Of a stretch of DNA of 11,036 bases, positions 1-7,970 are shown piece by piece (positions within the stretch are counted from its first letter, which is position 1; each line of letters begins with the position of its first letter). The position numbers were made by a program, and so were the translations under genes. The notes under the pieces were generated by a model, which saw only the letters and a list, made by a program, of their open reading frames with translations, was not told the DNA's origin and ran no database searches. The stretch covers positions 1-11,036 of the forward strand of contig CANGCU010000030.1 in NCBI GenBank assembly GCA_947452355.1, read 5' to 3'. This DNA is from Microbacteriaceae bacterium (GTDB lineage: Bacteria; Actinomycetota; Actinomycetes; Actinomycetales; Microbacteriaceae).

Positions 1-1322
1 AACGTTGTCGGGCGACCGCCAGTGGCAGAAGCAAAGACGTCGCGGACGGACTCCAACCCGGAACCGGATTCACGGTCGGCGTAGGCGTGGATCGACAGAT
101 AGCCATCGTCCGCGAGGTGGTCGAGCAGTTCCCGAACAGCCTCGAGGACCTTAGACGCCGCTGGCGAATATCCGACCGCGGTAATCTCTACCGCGCCGTC
201 TACCGCGAACGGTGTGACCGTCTCTGGGGTTCCATCGAGGAACGCACGCGCGGCGATTTTGGCCGATTCGACGTCGGGCTGGTCAAACGGATTGATGCCC
301 AAAATGTGACCCGCGACGGCCGTGGCCACCTCCCAGACGAGCAATTGGGCACCAAGCGGACCAGCGACCGACACAGAATCGTCGGTTGCAGTCGACACGT
401 CATCAACGATGTGGACGGGCAAAAGGTCCTGCGCAGCGAGATCCGCCGCTCGGGGTTCCAACACAACGGGCAAGACACCCGTGTGGTTCTTTCCCGTCGA
501 TTCAGCGACCAATTGTTCAATCCAGTCGCCGATGCCAACGATGGATGAATTCGACGAGATGATTCCCATCTTGTCGCGACGGGGTTGCGTCCCCGCAATC
601 GCTACTCCGAGAATCAGCCCAGGATTTGACGCCGAGTCGTCGAGAAGCGCCGGCAACGCCGCATCCGCATCGTCCAGCAAGGCAGCGATGTCGACTCCTG
701 CGAGGCCGGTTGGCACAAGGCCGAATGCGGTCAATGCGGAGTAGCGCCCACCCACGTTGGGGTCGGCGTTAAACACGCGGTAACCTGCGTCACGTGACGC
801 GACGTCGAGGGGAGAGCCGGGGTCGGTCACAATGACAATTCGACTTAACGGGTCAATTCCGGCTGCCGTGAAAGCCGCCTCGAATGCGCGCTTCTGCGAA
901 TCCGTTTCCGCGGTCGATCCCGATTTGGAAGAAACGACGACTGCCGTCTGCTCAAGGTCCGTGTCCACGACACGAGACACCTGGGTCGGGTGGGTCGCAT
1001 CGAGAACGACAAGATCAACACCCTCGGTGCGCGTAATTACCTCGGGTGCAAGCGACGAACCACCCATTCCGCACAACACGATTCGATTCAGACCTCGGGC
1101 ACGAAATTCGTCACGCAGTTCAAGGATTTCATCGACAAGTTGCCTGGACTGTGTACTCGCACGAACCCAGCCAAGTCGGACGGCGGCCTCGGATTCGGCG
1201 TCAGGGCCCCACAGGGTCGAGTCACCTTCCCCTACTCGCGACGCGAAGTGATTGGCAACGAGGGTGGGAACAAGTCTCGCGACGGCATCTGCCGCAACGC
1301 CAGAAACCGAGACAACGGTCAT
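1..1322 (-). CDS. pgi: Glucose-6-phosphate isomerase, C-terminus outside the window
   Basis: Interconverts glucose-6-phosphate and fructose-6-phosphate in the cytoplasm. I translated the minus strand from the ATG at 1322: 440 codons stay open to the window edge with no stop, so the gene is partial at its 3' end. Visible landmarks are GGSS at residues 87-90, the SIS-domain phosphate loop SKSGST at 132-137, GGRYS at 191-195 (R193 matches the catalytic arginine of the family), and QLVAESTGK at 270-278, where E274 is the expected catalytic base. NPFDQPDVE follows further on. The last visible residues are TGGRPTT; roughly 80-100 residues are probably missing. The ATG overlaps the tal stop codon by 4 bp (ATGA), so translation is probably coupled to tal; I see no strong ribosome binding site. 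The sequence resembles the isomerase half of the transaldolase/isomerase fusion proteins more than the E. coli type. Function is confident. Confidence 0.95.
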   Translation of the reverse strand, partial: MTVVSVSGVAADAVARLVPTLVANHFASRVGEGDSTLWGPDAESEAAVRLGWVRASTQSRQLVDEILELRDEFRARGLNRIVLCGMGGSSLAPEVITRTEGVDLVVLDATHPTQVSRVVDTDLEQTAVVVSSKSGSTAETDSQKRAFEAAFTAAGIDPLSRIVIVTDPGSPLDVASRDAGYRVFNADPNVGGRYSALTAFGLVPTGLAGVDIAALLDDADAALPALLDDSASNPGLILGVAIAGTQPRRDKMGIISSNSSIVGIGDWIEQLVAESTGKNHTGVLPVVLEPRAADLAAQDLLPVHIVDDVSTATDDSVSVAGPLGAQLLVWEVATAVAGHILGINPFDQPDVESAKIAARAFLDGTPETVTPFAVDGAVEITAVGYSPAASKVLEAVRELLDHLADDGYLSIHAYADRESGSGLESVRDVFASATGGRPTT

Positions 1323-2425
1323 CGCGCGGTGCCCATGGCGGCGGTCACGATGTCGAGAAGTTCGTTCCACGAAACGATGAACTTGTCGACGCCTTCGCGC
1401 TCAAGAAGAGTCGTGACCTCGACAATGGAAATCCCCATTTTTTCGATTTCGGCGAGAACGTTGCGCGCGTCATCGTACGTACCGCTCACGGCGTCCCCGT
1501 GCACGGGGGCATGGTCAAAAGTTGCCTCAAGTGTCTTCTCGGGCATGGTGTTGACGGTGTCCGGAGCCGCCAATTCGGTCACATACAACGTGTCGGGAAG
1601 AGCGGGGTCCTTCACGCCGGTTGACGCCCAGAGCGGGCGCTGAAGATTTGCGCCGGCCGACGCGAGAGTTAGCGCACGTTCCGTCGAGAACTTCTGTTCG
1701 AACAGCTCGTAAGCGAGTCGTGCATTCGCGACGCCCGCTTTGCTCTTGAGGGACAATGCCTCATCCGTGGCGATTGCGACAAGTCGTTTGTCAATCTCGG
1801 TGTCGACGCGTGAGACAAAGAACGACGCGACAGAGTGAATGGTGGAGAGGTCGTGCCCGTTCGATTGTGCCTGTTCGAGACCAGCGAGATACGCGTCAAT
1901 GACCTCGGCGTAGCGTTCGAGCGAGAAGATCAGGGTGACGTTGACGCTGATTCCTTCGGCCAGAACCGCGGTGATCGCGCCGAGTCCTTCCCGTGTAGCC
2001 GGAATCTTGATCATGACGTTGTCACGACCGACACGGGCAAACAACTGTTTCGCCTGAGCAACCGTGGCCGCTGCATCAAATGCAAGAGTTGGTTCAACCT
2101 CGATTGACACCCGACCGTCTCGACCGTTAGTTCGTTCATACACCGGTCGGAAAATGTCACACGCTGCGGCGACATCGTCGGTGGTCGCCGCGAACACGGC
2201 GTCCGTCACCGAAGCGCCCGACGCGGCAAGCTCGGCAATCTGCGGCCCATAGGACTGTCCTGTGGCGAGTGCCGAAGCGAAGATCGTCGGATTGGTCGTC
2301 ACACCGACGACGTTGCGATTCGCGATGAGTGATTGGAGCGAGCCCGAATTGATGCGATCACGCGAGAGGTCATCGAGCCATATCGAGACTCCAACGTCGG
2401 AGAGTTCCTGGGTGGGGCTGGTCAC
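1319..2425 (-). CDS. tal: Transaldolase
   Basis: Moves a dihydroxyacetone unit between sugar phosphates (sedoheptulose-7-P and glyceraldehyde-3-P to erythrose-4-P and fructose-6-P) in the non-oxidative pentose phosphate pathway. The protein has 368 residues, the usual length for the actinobacterial type. Diagnostic stretches are [12 protein letters not shown] at 14-25 (D18), [10 protein letters not shown] at 40-49, MIKIPAT at 138-144 with Schiff-base lysine K140, NVTLIFS at 162-168, and [12 protein letters not shown] at 263-274. The start is GTG at 2425, supported by a GAAAGG ribosome binding site 6 nt upstream. It lies 15 bp after the tkt stop and its own stop overlaps the pgi ATG, so tkt-tal-pgi read as one operon. 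It is a stand-alone gene here, whereas some bacteria fuse transaldolase to glucose-6-phosphate isomerase. Confidence 0.97.
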   Translation of the reverse strand: MTSPTQELSDVGVSIWLDDLSRDRINSGSLQSLIANRNVVGVTTNPTIFASALATGQSYGPQIAELAASGASVTDAVFAATTDDVAAACDIFRPVYERTNGRDGRVSIEVEPTLAFDAAATVAQAKQLFARVGRDNVMIKIPATREGLGAITAVLAEGISVNVTLIFSLERYAEVIDAYLAGLEQAQSNGHDLSTIHSVASFFVSRVDTEIDKRLVAIATDEALSLKSKAGVANARLAYELFEQKFSTERALTLASAGANLQRPLWASTGVKDPALPDTLYVTELAAPDTVNTMPEKTLEATFDHAPVHGDAVSGTYDDARNVLAEIEKMGISIVEVTTLLEREGVDKFIVSWNELLDIVTAAMGTAR

Positions 2426-2431
2426 AGTGTG

Positions 2432-2437
2432 CCTTTC
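2432..2437 (-). promoter_or_regulatory. Ribosome binding site of tal
   Basis: GAAAGG on the minus strand, 6 nt before the GTG start of tal, in the 15-bp gap after the tkt stop. It supports GTG at 2425 as the true start. Confidence 0.7.
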
Positions 2438-2440
2438 GAA

Positions 2441-4525
2441 TTAGGACAGAAGAGATTCCGCCGCGGTTGCGACAGCGTCAGCGGTGATTCCGAATTCACG
2501 GAAAAGAGTTTGGTAGTCGGCGGATGCACCAAAGTGTTCGATCGATACCGACGCGCCATTCGCCCCGACATATGCCGACCAGCCGAGCGCAAGACCCGCC
2601 TCGACGGACACGCGAGCACTGACTGCTGCGGGCAGAACAGATTCACGGTAATCCGCTGACTGTTCGGCGAACCATTCAAGACACGGTGCGGATACAACCC
2701 GAGCACCAATTCCCTTTGACTCAAGCAGCGCGCGGGCATCAACCGCGACGGACACCTCAGAACCTGTCGCGATCAGGATCACATCAACAGTTCCCGTGGG
2801 GGAGTCGACGAGGGTGTACGCACCCTTCGCCGTGTGATGTGCCGGCGCGAATTCGGTCGCCGACGCTGCCGCCGATCGTTCGAAGACCGGGAGGTTCTGA
2901 CGTGACAGAGCGATACCCGCGGGTCCGTTTCGACGTTCAAGAATGTTCTTCCACGCCCAGGCCGTCTCATTCGCGTCTGCTGGTCGGACGACGTCAAGGC
3001 CGGGAATTGCTCGCAACGTCGCTAACTGCTCGATCGGTTGATGGGTCGGACCGTCTTCGCCCAATGCGACGGAGTCATGTGTCCAGACAAAGATGGACGG
3101 CGTCTTCATCAATGCGGCAAGGCGCACGGCCGGACGCATGTAGTCACTGAAGATGAGGAACGTGCCACCGTACGAACGAGTCGGACCGTGAAGGGAAATT
3201 CCGTTCAGAATTGCACCCATCGCGTGCTCTCGAATGCCGAAGTGCAGGACGCGACCGTACAGGTCGCCACTGAAGTGGTGGGTCGAGTGCTCGGCCGGCA
3301 CAAAGGACGCGGCGCCATCGATTGTCGTGAGGTTCGATTCAGCGAGATCCGACGAACCACCCCACAGTTCGGGCATGACCGCAGCGATTGCGTTAAGAAC
3401 TTTTCCACTCGCAGCACGGGTTGCGAGCGCGGTTCCGGGCTCAAAAATCGGAAGTGCATCGTCAATTCCCGCTGGAAGCTGGCCCGCTTGGAGGCGCTTC
3501 AGAAGTGTGGCGTGTTCGGGATTTGCCTCTGCCCACTCAGCGAAGCGACCGTCCCATTCGGACCGCATGATGGACGCGCGGTCTTTCAACGATCGAGTGT
3601 GTGTAAGCACATCCGCGGGGACGACGAACGATTGTTCGGGATCCCAACCCAATGCGACTTTCGTCGCCTTGGCTTCATCCGACCCCAGTGCCGAACCGTG
3701 AATCTTGCCGGTGTTTTGCTTTGTTGGTGCCGGCCAACCGATGATGGTCTTCAGAATAATGAGCGACGGCTTGTGCGTCTCGGCCTTCGCGGCCTCGATT
3801 GCGGCGTGAAGAGCGGGTACGTCCTCGACATATCCCTTCGGAGTTCGCCACGAAACCTCACGAACGTCCCAGCCATACGAGCGATAACGAGCTGCGACAT
3901 CCTCGGTGAATGCAATGTTGGTGTCGTCTTCGATCGAAATCTGGTTCGAGTCGTAAATCACGACAAGGTTCCCCAATTGTTGGTGCCCAGCAAGAGACGA
4001 TGCCTCTGACGTGACTCCTTCCTGCATGTCGCCATCGCCACAAATCACGTAGGTGTGGTGGTCGAACGGGGATGTCCCAGGTTGGGCCGTTGGGTCGAAC
4101 AGTCCGCGCTCATAGCGCTGTGCATACGCCATCCCAACCGCGGAGGCAAGCCCTTGACCGAGAGGGCCAGTGGTGATTTCGACACCCTTCGTGTGGCCAA
4201 ATTCGGGGTGTCCGGGGGTTTGCGAACCCCACGTGCGGAAGGCTTTGAGGTCGTCGAGTTCCAGCCCGAAACCCCCGAGGAAGAGTTGTGTGTATTGGGT
4301 CAGTGAAGAATGCCCAATAGAAAGAACGAATCGATCACGACCGATCCAGTGTGTATCCGTCGGGTCGTGACGCATGACCTTTTGGTACAGGAGGTAGGCC
4401 ACAGGCGCCATTGACATCGCGGTTCCTGGATGGCCGTTGCCGACCTTTTCCACCGCGTCGACTGCCAGCAGTCGAGCCGTGTTCACCGCCGCGTCATCGA
4501 GTTCGGTCCAGCGCAATTTCGTCAT
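2441..4525 (-). CDS. tkt: Transketolase
   Basis: Thiamine-diphosphate enzyme that moves two-carbon units between ketose and aldose phosphates, linking the pentose phosphate pathway to glycolysis. With the ATG at 4525 it has 694 residues, a normal full length. The N-terminal TPP domain shows GNGHPG (H32) and the metal/diphosphate motif GDGDMQEG at 163-170. The central pyrimidine-binding domain has GIREHAMG at 430-437, with E433 as the conserved cofactor-activating glutamate, and a conserved HDS in [18 protein letters not shown]-terminal domain follows. A TTG codon lies directly before the ATG and would add one residue; ATG is preferred because it is the stronger codon and leaves a better spacing (6 nt) to a weak GGA ribosome binding site. 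It is the first gene of the tkt-tal-pgi operon. A TAGAAT hexamer on the minus strand at 4619-4624 is a possible -10 box, but no good -35 is visible. Confidence 0.97.
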   Translation of the reverse strand: MTKLRWTELDDAAVNTARLLAVDAVEKVGNGHPGTAMSMAPVAYLLYQKVMRHDPTDTHWIGRDRFVLSIGHSSLTQYTQLFLGGFGLELDDLKAFRTWGSQTPGHPEFGHTKGVEITTGPLGQGLASAVGMAYAQRYERGLFDPTAQPGTSPFDHHTYVICGDGDMQEGVTSEASSLAGHQQLGNLVVIYDSNQISIEDDTNIAFTEDVAARYRSYGWDVREVSWRTPKGYVEDVPALHAAIEAAKAETHKPSLIILKTIIGWPAPTKQNTGKIHGSALGSDEAKATKVALGWDPEQSFVVPADVLTHTRSLKDRASIMRSEWDGRFAEWAEANPEHATLLKRLQAGQLPAGIDDALPIFEPGTALATRAASGKVLNAIAAVMPELWGGSSDLAESNLTTIDGAASFVPAEHSTHHFSGDLYGRVLHFGIREHAMGAILNGISLHGPTRSYGGTFLIFSDYMRPAVRLAALMKTPSIFVWTHDSVALGEDGPTHQPIEQLATLRAIPGLDVVRPADANETAWAWKNILERRNGPAGIALSRQNLPVFERSAAASATEFAPAHHTAKGAYTLVDSPTGTVDVILIATGSEVSVAVDARALLESKGIGARVVSAPCLEWFAEQSADYRESVLPAAVSARVSVEAGLALGWSAYVGANGASVSIEHFGASADYQTLFREFGITADAVATAAESLLS

Positions 4526-4664
4526 CAATCATCCAATCTCGAGAGAACGGTCAGCGCCTCAGAACAACACGCGGTGACGACGATGGCACACGGTTGGCGC
4601 GGTAATGGTGGTGAGGTCATTCTAACGGGATTCGGGCTGTACCAGCAGAGAATAGACTTATCGG
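4526..4664. promoter_or_regulatory. Divergent tkt/ctaB promoter region
   Basis: This 139-bp gap separates two divergent genes and must hold both promoters. Leftward, TAGAAT (4619-4624, minus strand) fits the actinobacterial TAnnnT -10 pattern and would give a leader of roughly 85-90 nt for tkt. Rightward, TAGACT (4653-4658) sits just before ctaB. A perfect 8-bp palindrome TCTCGAGA lies at 4537-4544, close to the tkt start; it is too short to be convincing as an operator. No small gene or RNA was recognised. Confidence 0.5.
4653..4658 (+). promoter_or_regulatory. Candidate -10 box of ctaB (possibly leaderless)
   Basis: TAGACT fits the TAnnnT -10 pattern of actinobacterial housekeeping promoters. 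It ends 6 nt before the GTG of ctaB, so transcription would begin at or next to the start codon, giving a leaderless mRNA. In agreement, no convincing Shine-Dalgarno sequence precedes this GTG. The -35 region (around 4631-4636, TTCGGG) is poor, which lowers confidence. Confidence 0.4.
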
Positions 4665-5594
4665 GTGACGTCGACCAGCCTTCCCCCCTCGATTGGAAGA
4701 GCCAGTTTTCGACCTGCGATTCGTCGGATCAGCGCGTACGTCGCCCTGATGAAACCTCGCGTGATCGAGCTATTGCTCGTCACGACCGCGCCTGTAATGT
4801 TCCTCGCAGCTCGCGGAGTACCGAATATGTGGGTGGTTCTCGGAACTCTCGTAGGCGGCACACTGAGTGCCGGCTCAGCGAATGCCTTCAACATGTACAT
4901 CGACCGCGACATCGACATCCTGATGGCGCGCACCAAGGGCCGTCCAATCGTCTCGGGAGAAATTTCTCCCGCAAAGGCACTGGCATTCGCCACCGGCATC
5001 GGAGTTGCGTCACTTGTCGTGCTGTATTTCGTCGCAAATTTGCTCGCCGCGCTGCTCGCGTTGCTTGCAATTCTCTTTTACGTCTTCGTATACACACTTC
5101 TGTTGAAGCGGCGAACAGAACAGAACATCGTGTGGGGCGGGATCGCGGGATGTTTTCCTGTCCTGATCGGCTGGGCGGCCGTGACGGGTGAACTCGAACT
5201 AACGCCCTGGATCCTGTTTGTCGTCGTGTTCCTCTGGACTCCAGCTCATTATTGGCCACTGAGTCTTCGATACGTCGACGATTACGCCGCAGCGTCAGTG
5301 CCGATGTTGAGCGTGCTTCGGCCGCGGGTTGCGGTGGGGCTGCAGGTGATCTTGTATGCGTGGGCGACCGTCGTTGCATCACTTGTTCTTATTCCCGTAG
5401 CGCCGATGGGTCTCGTCTACAGCGCAGTCGCAGTCCTTGCCGGATGCTGGTTCATCGTCGAAACACACGTCTTGTACAACAAATCAATCGGCGGGGTCAC
5501 GGCGAACCCGATGCGCGTTTTTCACGCGAGTAATAGTTACTTGACCGCGCTCTTCATTGCGGTTGCCATCGATCCGCTCATCGCACTGCGATAA
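4665..5594 (+). CDS. ctaB: Protoheme IX farnesyltransferase (heme O synthase)
   Basis: Membrane prenyltransferase of the UbiA family that attaches farnesyl to heme B to make heme O, the first step to heme A of cytochrome aa3 oxidase. The protein has 309 residues, normal for the family. After a short polar N-terminus comes LMKPRVIELLL (28-38), then the first Asp-rich prenyl-diphosphate/Mg site NMYIDRDID at 76-84 followed by RTKGRP (89-94). The second site is RYVDDYAAASVPML at 202-215, preceded by the conserved WTPAHYWPLS. Around nine hydrophobic segments are visible, consistent with an integral membrane protein. The GTG start gives the expected N-terminus and is the first codon after a possible -10 box. 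The gene is divergent from tkt and convergent with ctaA, the next enzyme in the pathway; the last 58 bp overlap the 3' end of ctaA on the other strand. Confidence 0.95.
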   Translation: MTSTSLPPSIGRASFRPAIRRISAYVALMKPRVIELLLVTTAPVMFLAARGVPNMWVVLGTLVGGTLSAGSANAFNMYIDRDIDILMARTKGRPIVSGEISPAKALAFATGIGVASLVVLYFVANLLAALLALLAILFYVFVYTLLLKRRTEQNIVWGGIAGCFPVLIGWAAVTGELELTPWILFVVVFLWTPAHYWPLSLRYVDDYAAASVPMLSVLRPRVAVGLQVILYAWATVVASLVLIPVAPMGLVYSAVAVLAGCWFIVETHVLYNKSIGGVTANPMRVFHASNSYLTALFIAVAIDPLIALR

Positions 5595-6436
5595 ATCGCT
5601 GCCGTTGCGATGGCCGTCGTCATCATCGCCATCAACACATGCGCGGCGACGAGGGGGACAGGTAACCCTGTTCGCGACTGGACGACTCCGACGATCGCCT
5701 GAGCGACGAGCGCGAACAAGAGAGCGGCCATCCATCGTCGTGCACGGACATTACCCGTGAACCAAGCGACGTTGACCAGAACGATGCTGGCGTAGGCCGG
5801 CCACGAATGCACGTGCTGAATGAGCTCTGGTTCAAGACCGTTGCGCGGAGCGGCCGCGTCACCAGCGTGTGGCCCAGAGCCGGTAGTCAGGATGCCCATG
5901 AGCAGCGTCATGAGCGTCGACGCAACGAGAAGCCACGAGACAACCGGTACAGCGCGAAGTCGAGCCGTTTCCGTGCCGTCATAGACGCGGATGACCAGAA
6001 TTGTCGCGACAACGGTCATCGCAATCGACAAAACGAAGTGAAACCCAACCACGTAAGGATTCAGCTTCATCCACACCGAAATTCCACCAACGACTGCTTG
6101 GAGTGGGATTCCCGCGAGAAGCACGATTCCGAGTCGCCAGAGATCTCGGTGTTCGCGGCGCAATCTCCAGAGTGCCACTAACACCAGAACGGTGACGATC
6201 AGCAGGACGAACGTCAAGAGTCGATTACCGAATTCGATGATGCCGTGAATCCCCATTTCTGGGGTGGTAACGAGCGAGTCCTCGGTGCACAGCGGCCAGG
6301 TTGGGCAGCCGAGCCCGGAGGCCGTCAGGCGAACAAGAGCGCCCGTGACCGTGATTCCAATGTTCGCAATCAACACTGCCCAGACGATCACACGAACAAA
6401 TCGAGAGCGGAGTGTCGACGGTAACGAGAGGACCAT
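5537..6436 (-). CDS. ctaA: Heme A synthase (CtaA/COX15)
   Basis: Integral membrane enzyme that oxidises the methyl group of heme O to formyl, giving heme A for cytochrome c oxidase. It has 299 residues with about eight membrane segments in two four-helix halves. Recognisable features are GALVRLTASGLGCPTWPLC at 32-50, holding a cysteine pair C44/C50, IEFGNR at 67-72, GFHF with H133, GPHAGD at 188-193, QHVHSWPAY with H208/H210, and AAHVL with H266. Compared with the Bacillus enzyme as I remember it, the histidine of the E-x-x-H-R motif is asparagine (N71) and the second cysteine pair is absent; I believe this is usual in actinobacteria. The ATG at 6436 has a modest AGG upstream. Its final 58 bp overlap the 3' end of ctaB; the 5' end is divergent from sufB. 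Confidence 0.93.
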   Translation of the reverse strand: MVLSLPSTLRSRFVRVIVWAVLIANIGITVTGALVRLTASGLGCPTWPLCTEDSLVTTPEMGIHGIIEFGNRLLTFVLLIVTVLVLVALWRLRREHRDLWRLGIVLLAGIPLQAVVGGISVWMKLNPYVVGFHFVLSIAMTVVATILVIRVYDGTETARLRAVPVVSWLLVASTLMTLLMGILTTGSGPHAGDAAAPRNGLEPELIQHVHSWPAYASIVLVNVAWFTGNVRARRWMAALLFALVAQAIVGVVQSRTGLPVPLVAAHVLMAMMTTAIATAAIYRSAMSGSMATAMKSAVK

Positions 6437-6465
6437 GAGTGCCTAACGGGTAGGATGAGAAAGCG

Positions 6466-6477
6466 AGCCGAACGGCT
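6466..6477. repeat. Small palindrome, candidate operator
   Basis: AGCCG-AA-CGGCT, a perfect inverted repeat with 5-bp arms, centred 14-19 bp upstream of the TAGGTT box and therefore in the -35/spacer zone of that possible suf promoter. Position and symmetry fit a dimeric repressor site, but arms this short can arise by chance and I do not recognise the regulator. Confidence 0.35.
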
Positions 6478-6493
6478 TCCAGTCTAGGTTCGC

Positions 6494-6510
6494 ACCGCAC
6501 GTGGTGCGGT
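6494..6510. repeat. 7-bp inverted repeat in the sufB upstream region
   Basis: ACCGCAC-GTG-GTGCGGT: perfect 7-bp arms around 3 nt, ending 41 bp before the sufB ATG. If transcription starts just after the TAGGTT box, this falls at the transcript's extreme 5' end, where it could be an operator overlapping +1 or a protective 5' stem-loop. It is not followed by a T-run, so it is not a standard terminator. Confidence 0.5.
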
Positions 6511-6540
6511 TCGTCGGCACGATGAACGTGTTTGAGACGA

Positions 6541-6547
6541 GAAAGGA
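6541..6547 (+). promoter_or_regulatory. Ribosome binding site of sufB
   Basis: GAAAGGA, 4 nt before ATG at 6552. It decides the start: an upstream in-frame GTG at 6501 would add 17 residues but lies inside the inverted repeat and has no such site, and SufB homologues begin at the ATG. Confidence 0.75.
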
Positions 6548-6551
6548 CACC

Positions 6552-7970
6552 ATGGGAGACATCATCGTCGACCGACCGGAACTCGAGGGTCTTGGTCAGT
6601 ACGAATTCGGATGGCACGACTCCGACTCTGCAGGAGCGAGCGCTCAACGCGGTATCAATGCGGACGTCGTCAAGGACATCTCTCGCCGCAAGAACGAGCC
6701 CGAATGGATGCTCGAACGTCGGCTCAAGGCTCTGGAACTCTTCTTCAAAAAGCCGATGCCGAACTGGGGCGCTGACCTGTCCGACATCGATTTCGACAAC
6801 ATCAAATACTTCGTCAAATCCACCGAGCGCCAGGCGCAATCCTGGGAAGACCTTCCCGAAGACATTCGTAAGACCTACGAACGACTCGGCATTCCTGAGG
6901 CGGAACGGCAGCGCCTCGTCGCCGGCGTCGCCGCGCAATACGAATCCGAAGTCGTGTACCACCAAATTCGCGAAGACCTCGAACAACAGGGCGTCCTGTT
7001 CCTGGATACCGACACGGCACTTCGGGAACACCCCGAAATTTTCAAGGAATACTTCGGCACCATCATCCCCAGTGGTGACAACAAGTTTGCTGCGCTCAAC
7101 ACAGCGGTCTGGTCGGGCGGTTCGTTCGTCTACGTCCCCAAGGGTGTTCACGTCGAAATTCCGCTTCAGGCCTATTTCCGAATCAACACCGAGAACATGG
7201 GTCAGTTCGAGCGCACCCTGATCATCGCCGACGAAGATTCCTACATTCACTACATCGAGGGGTGCACCGCGCCCATCTACAAGACGGATTCACTCCACTC
7301 GGCGGTTGTCGAAATTGTCGTCAAGAAGGGCGCGCGCGTCCGCTACACCACGATTCAGAACTGGTCGACGAACGTCTACAACCTCGTGACAAAGCGTGCG
7401 GTCGCTCACGAGCGCGCGACGATGGAATGGGTCGACGGAAACATCGGCTCGAAGGTGACGATGAAGTATCCGTCGATCTTCCTCGTGGGCGAACACGCGA
7501 AGGGCGAGACCCTCTCGGTCGCGTTCGCGGGACCAGGGCAACACCAAGACGCCGGTGCCAAAATGATCCACCTCGCACCCAACACGACGTCCTCGATCAT
7601 CTCGAAGTCGATTGCTCGTGGCGGCGGCCGTGCGGGTTACCGTGGTGAGGTTCGAATGGGCGAAAACGCGCATCACTCGGCCAACACTGTTAGATGTGAC
7701 GCACTTCTCGTCGACACCATTTCGCGAAGCGACACCTACCCAGCGATTGACATTCGTGTCGACGATGTCCACCTCGGCCACGAGGCAACCGTTTCTCGAG
7801 TGAGCGAAGAACAACTTTTCTATCTGCAGTCACGCGGCATGCCGGAAGACGAGGCCATGGCCATGATTGTGCGTGGATTCATCGAGCCGATTGCTCGTGA
7901 GCTTCCGATGGAATACGCACTCGAATTAAACAAGTTGATCGAGATGAACATGGAAGGGTCGGTCGGTTAA
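6552..7970 (+). CDS. sufB: Fe-S cluster assembly scaffold protein SufB
   Basis: Core scaffold of the SUF system: with SufD and the ATPase SufC it forms SufBC2D, on which Fe-S clusters are built. The protein has 472 residues, matching actinobacterial SufB, and opens with the expected [18 protein letters not shown]. The beta-helix core region carries EGCTAP with C238 and VRCDAL with C382, corresponding to E. coli C254 and C405, which receive and hold sulfur during assembly. [16 protein letters not shown] gives H410/E411, at the SufB-SufD interface region. C238 and C382 are the only cysteines in the protein. The C-terminus ([19 protein letters not shown]) is typical. The stop overlaps the sufD start by 1 bp. 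It is the first gene of the operon, with no SufR gene beside it. Confidence 0.98.
   Translation: MGDIIVDRPELEGLGQYEFGWHDSDSAGASAQRGINADVVKDISRRKNEPEWMLERRLKALELFFKKPMPNWGADLSDIDFDNIKYFVKSTERQAQSWEDLPEDIRKTYERLGIPEAERQRLVAGVAAQYESEVVYHQIREDLEQQGVLFLDTDTALREHPEIFKEYFGTIIPSGDNKFAALNTAVWSGGSFVYVPKGVHVEIPLQAYFRINTENMGQFERTLIIADEDSYIHYIEGCTAPIYKTDSLHSAVVEIVVKKGARVRYTTIQNWSTNVYNLVTKRAVAHERATMEWVDGNIGSKVTMKYPSIFLVGEHAKGETLSVAFAGPGQHQDAGAKMIHLAPNTTSSIISKSIARGGGRAGYRGEVRMGENAHHSANTVRCDALLVDTISRSDTYPAIDIRVDDVHLGHEATVSRVSEEQLFYLQSRGMPEDEAMAMIVRGFIEPIARELPMEYALELNKLIEMNMEGSVG

Larger units (their letters stand above)
6437..6551. promoter_or_regulatory. Divergent ctaA/sufB promoter region
   Basis: 115 bp that must contain the promoters of ctaA (leftward) and of the suf operon (rightward). 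Candidate rightward -10 boxes are TAGGAT at 6451-6456 and TAGGTT at 6485-6490; a leftward TAGACT lies at 6481-6486, overlapping the latter by two bases. None has a good -35. Two inverted repeats lie here (listed separately). No sufR-type regulator gene sits between ctaA and sufB. Confidence 0.45.

Noticed and set aside
990..1643. Overlapping plus-strand open frames of about 190-220 codons at the pgi/tal junction
   Set aside because: Both are antisense to pgi and tal, whose catalytic motifs are intact on the minus strand; no ribosome binding site or domain supports them.
3038..4009. Open frame of 323 codons on the plus strand inside tkt
   Set aside because: Fully antisense to transketolase, with Cys/Arg-rich low-coherence translation and no recognisable domain; a codon-bias shadow.
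4526..4528. TTG as the start of tkt
   Set aside because: The adjacent ATG is stronger and better spaced from the weak GGA site; the difference is one residue.
6494..6510. Rho-independent terminator upstream of sufB
   Set aside because: The stem-loop has no T-run on either side and lies at the start of an operon, not at the end of a gene.
6501..6551. 17-residue N-terminal extension of SufB from GTG at 6501
   Set aside because: It starts inside an inverted repeat, lacks a ribosome binding site, and SufB homologues begin at the ATG at 6552, which has GAAAGGA in front.
6225..7250. Open frame of 341 codons on the minus strand across ctaA's 5' end and sufB
   Set aside because: It is antisense to the confident sufB and overlaps ctaA in another frame. 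Its composition (rich in V, D, R, F, L) is the mirror of GC-biased codons, and it shows no family motif.
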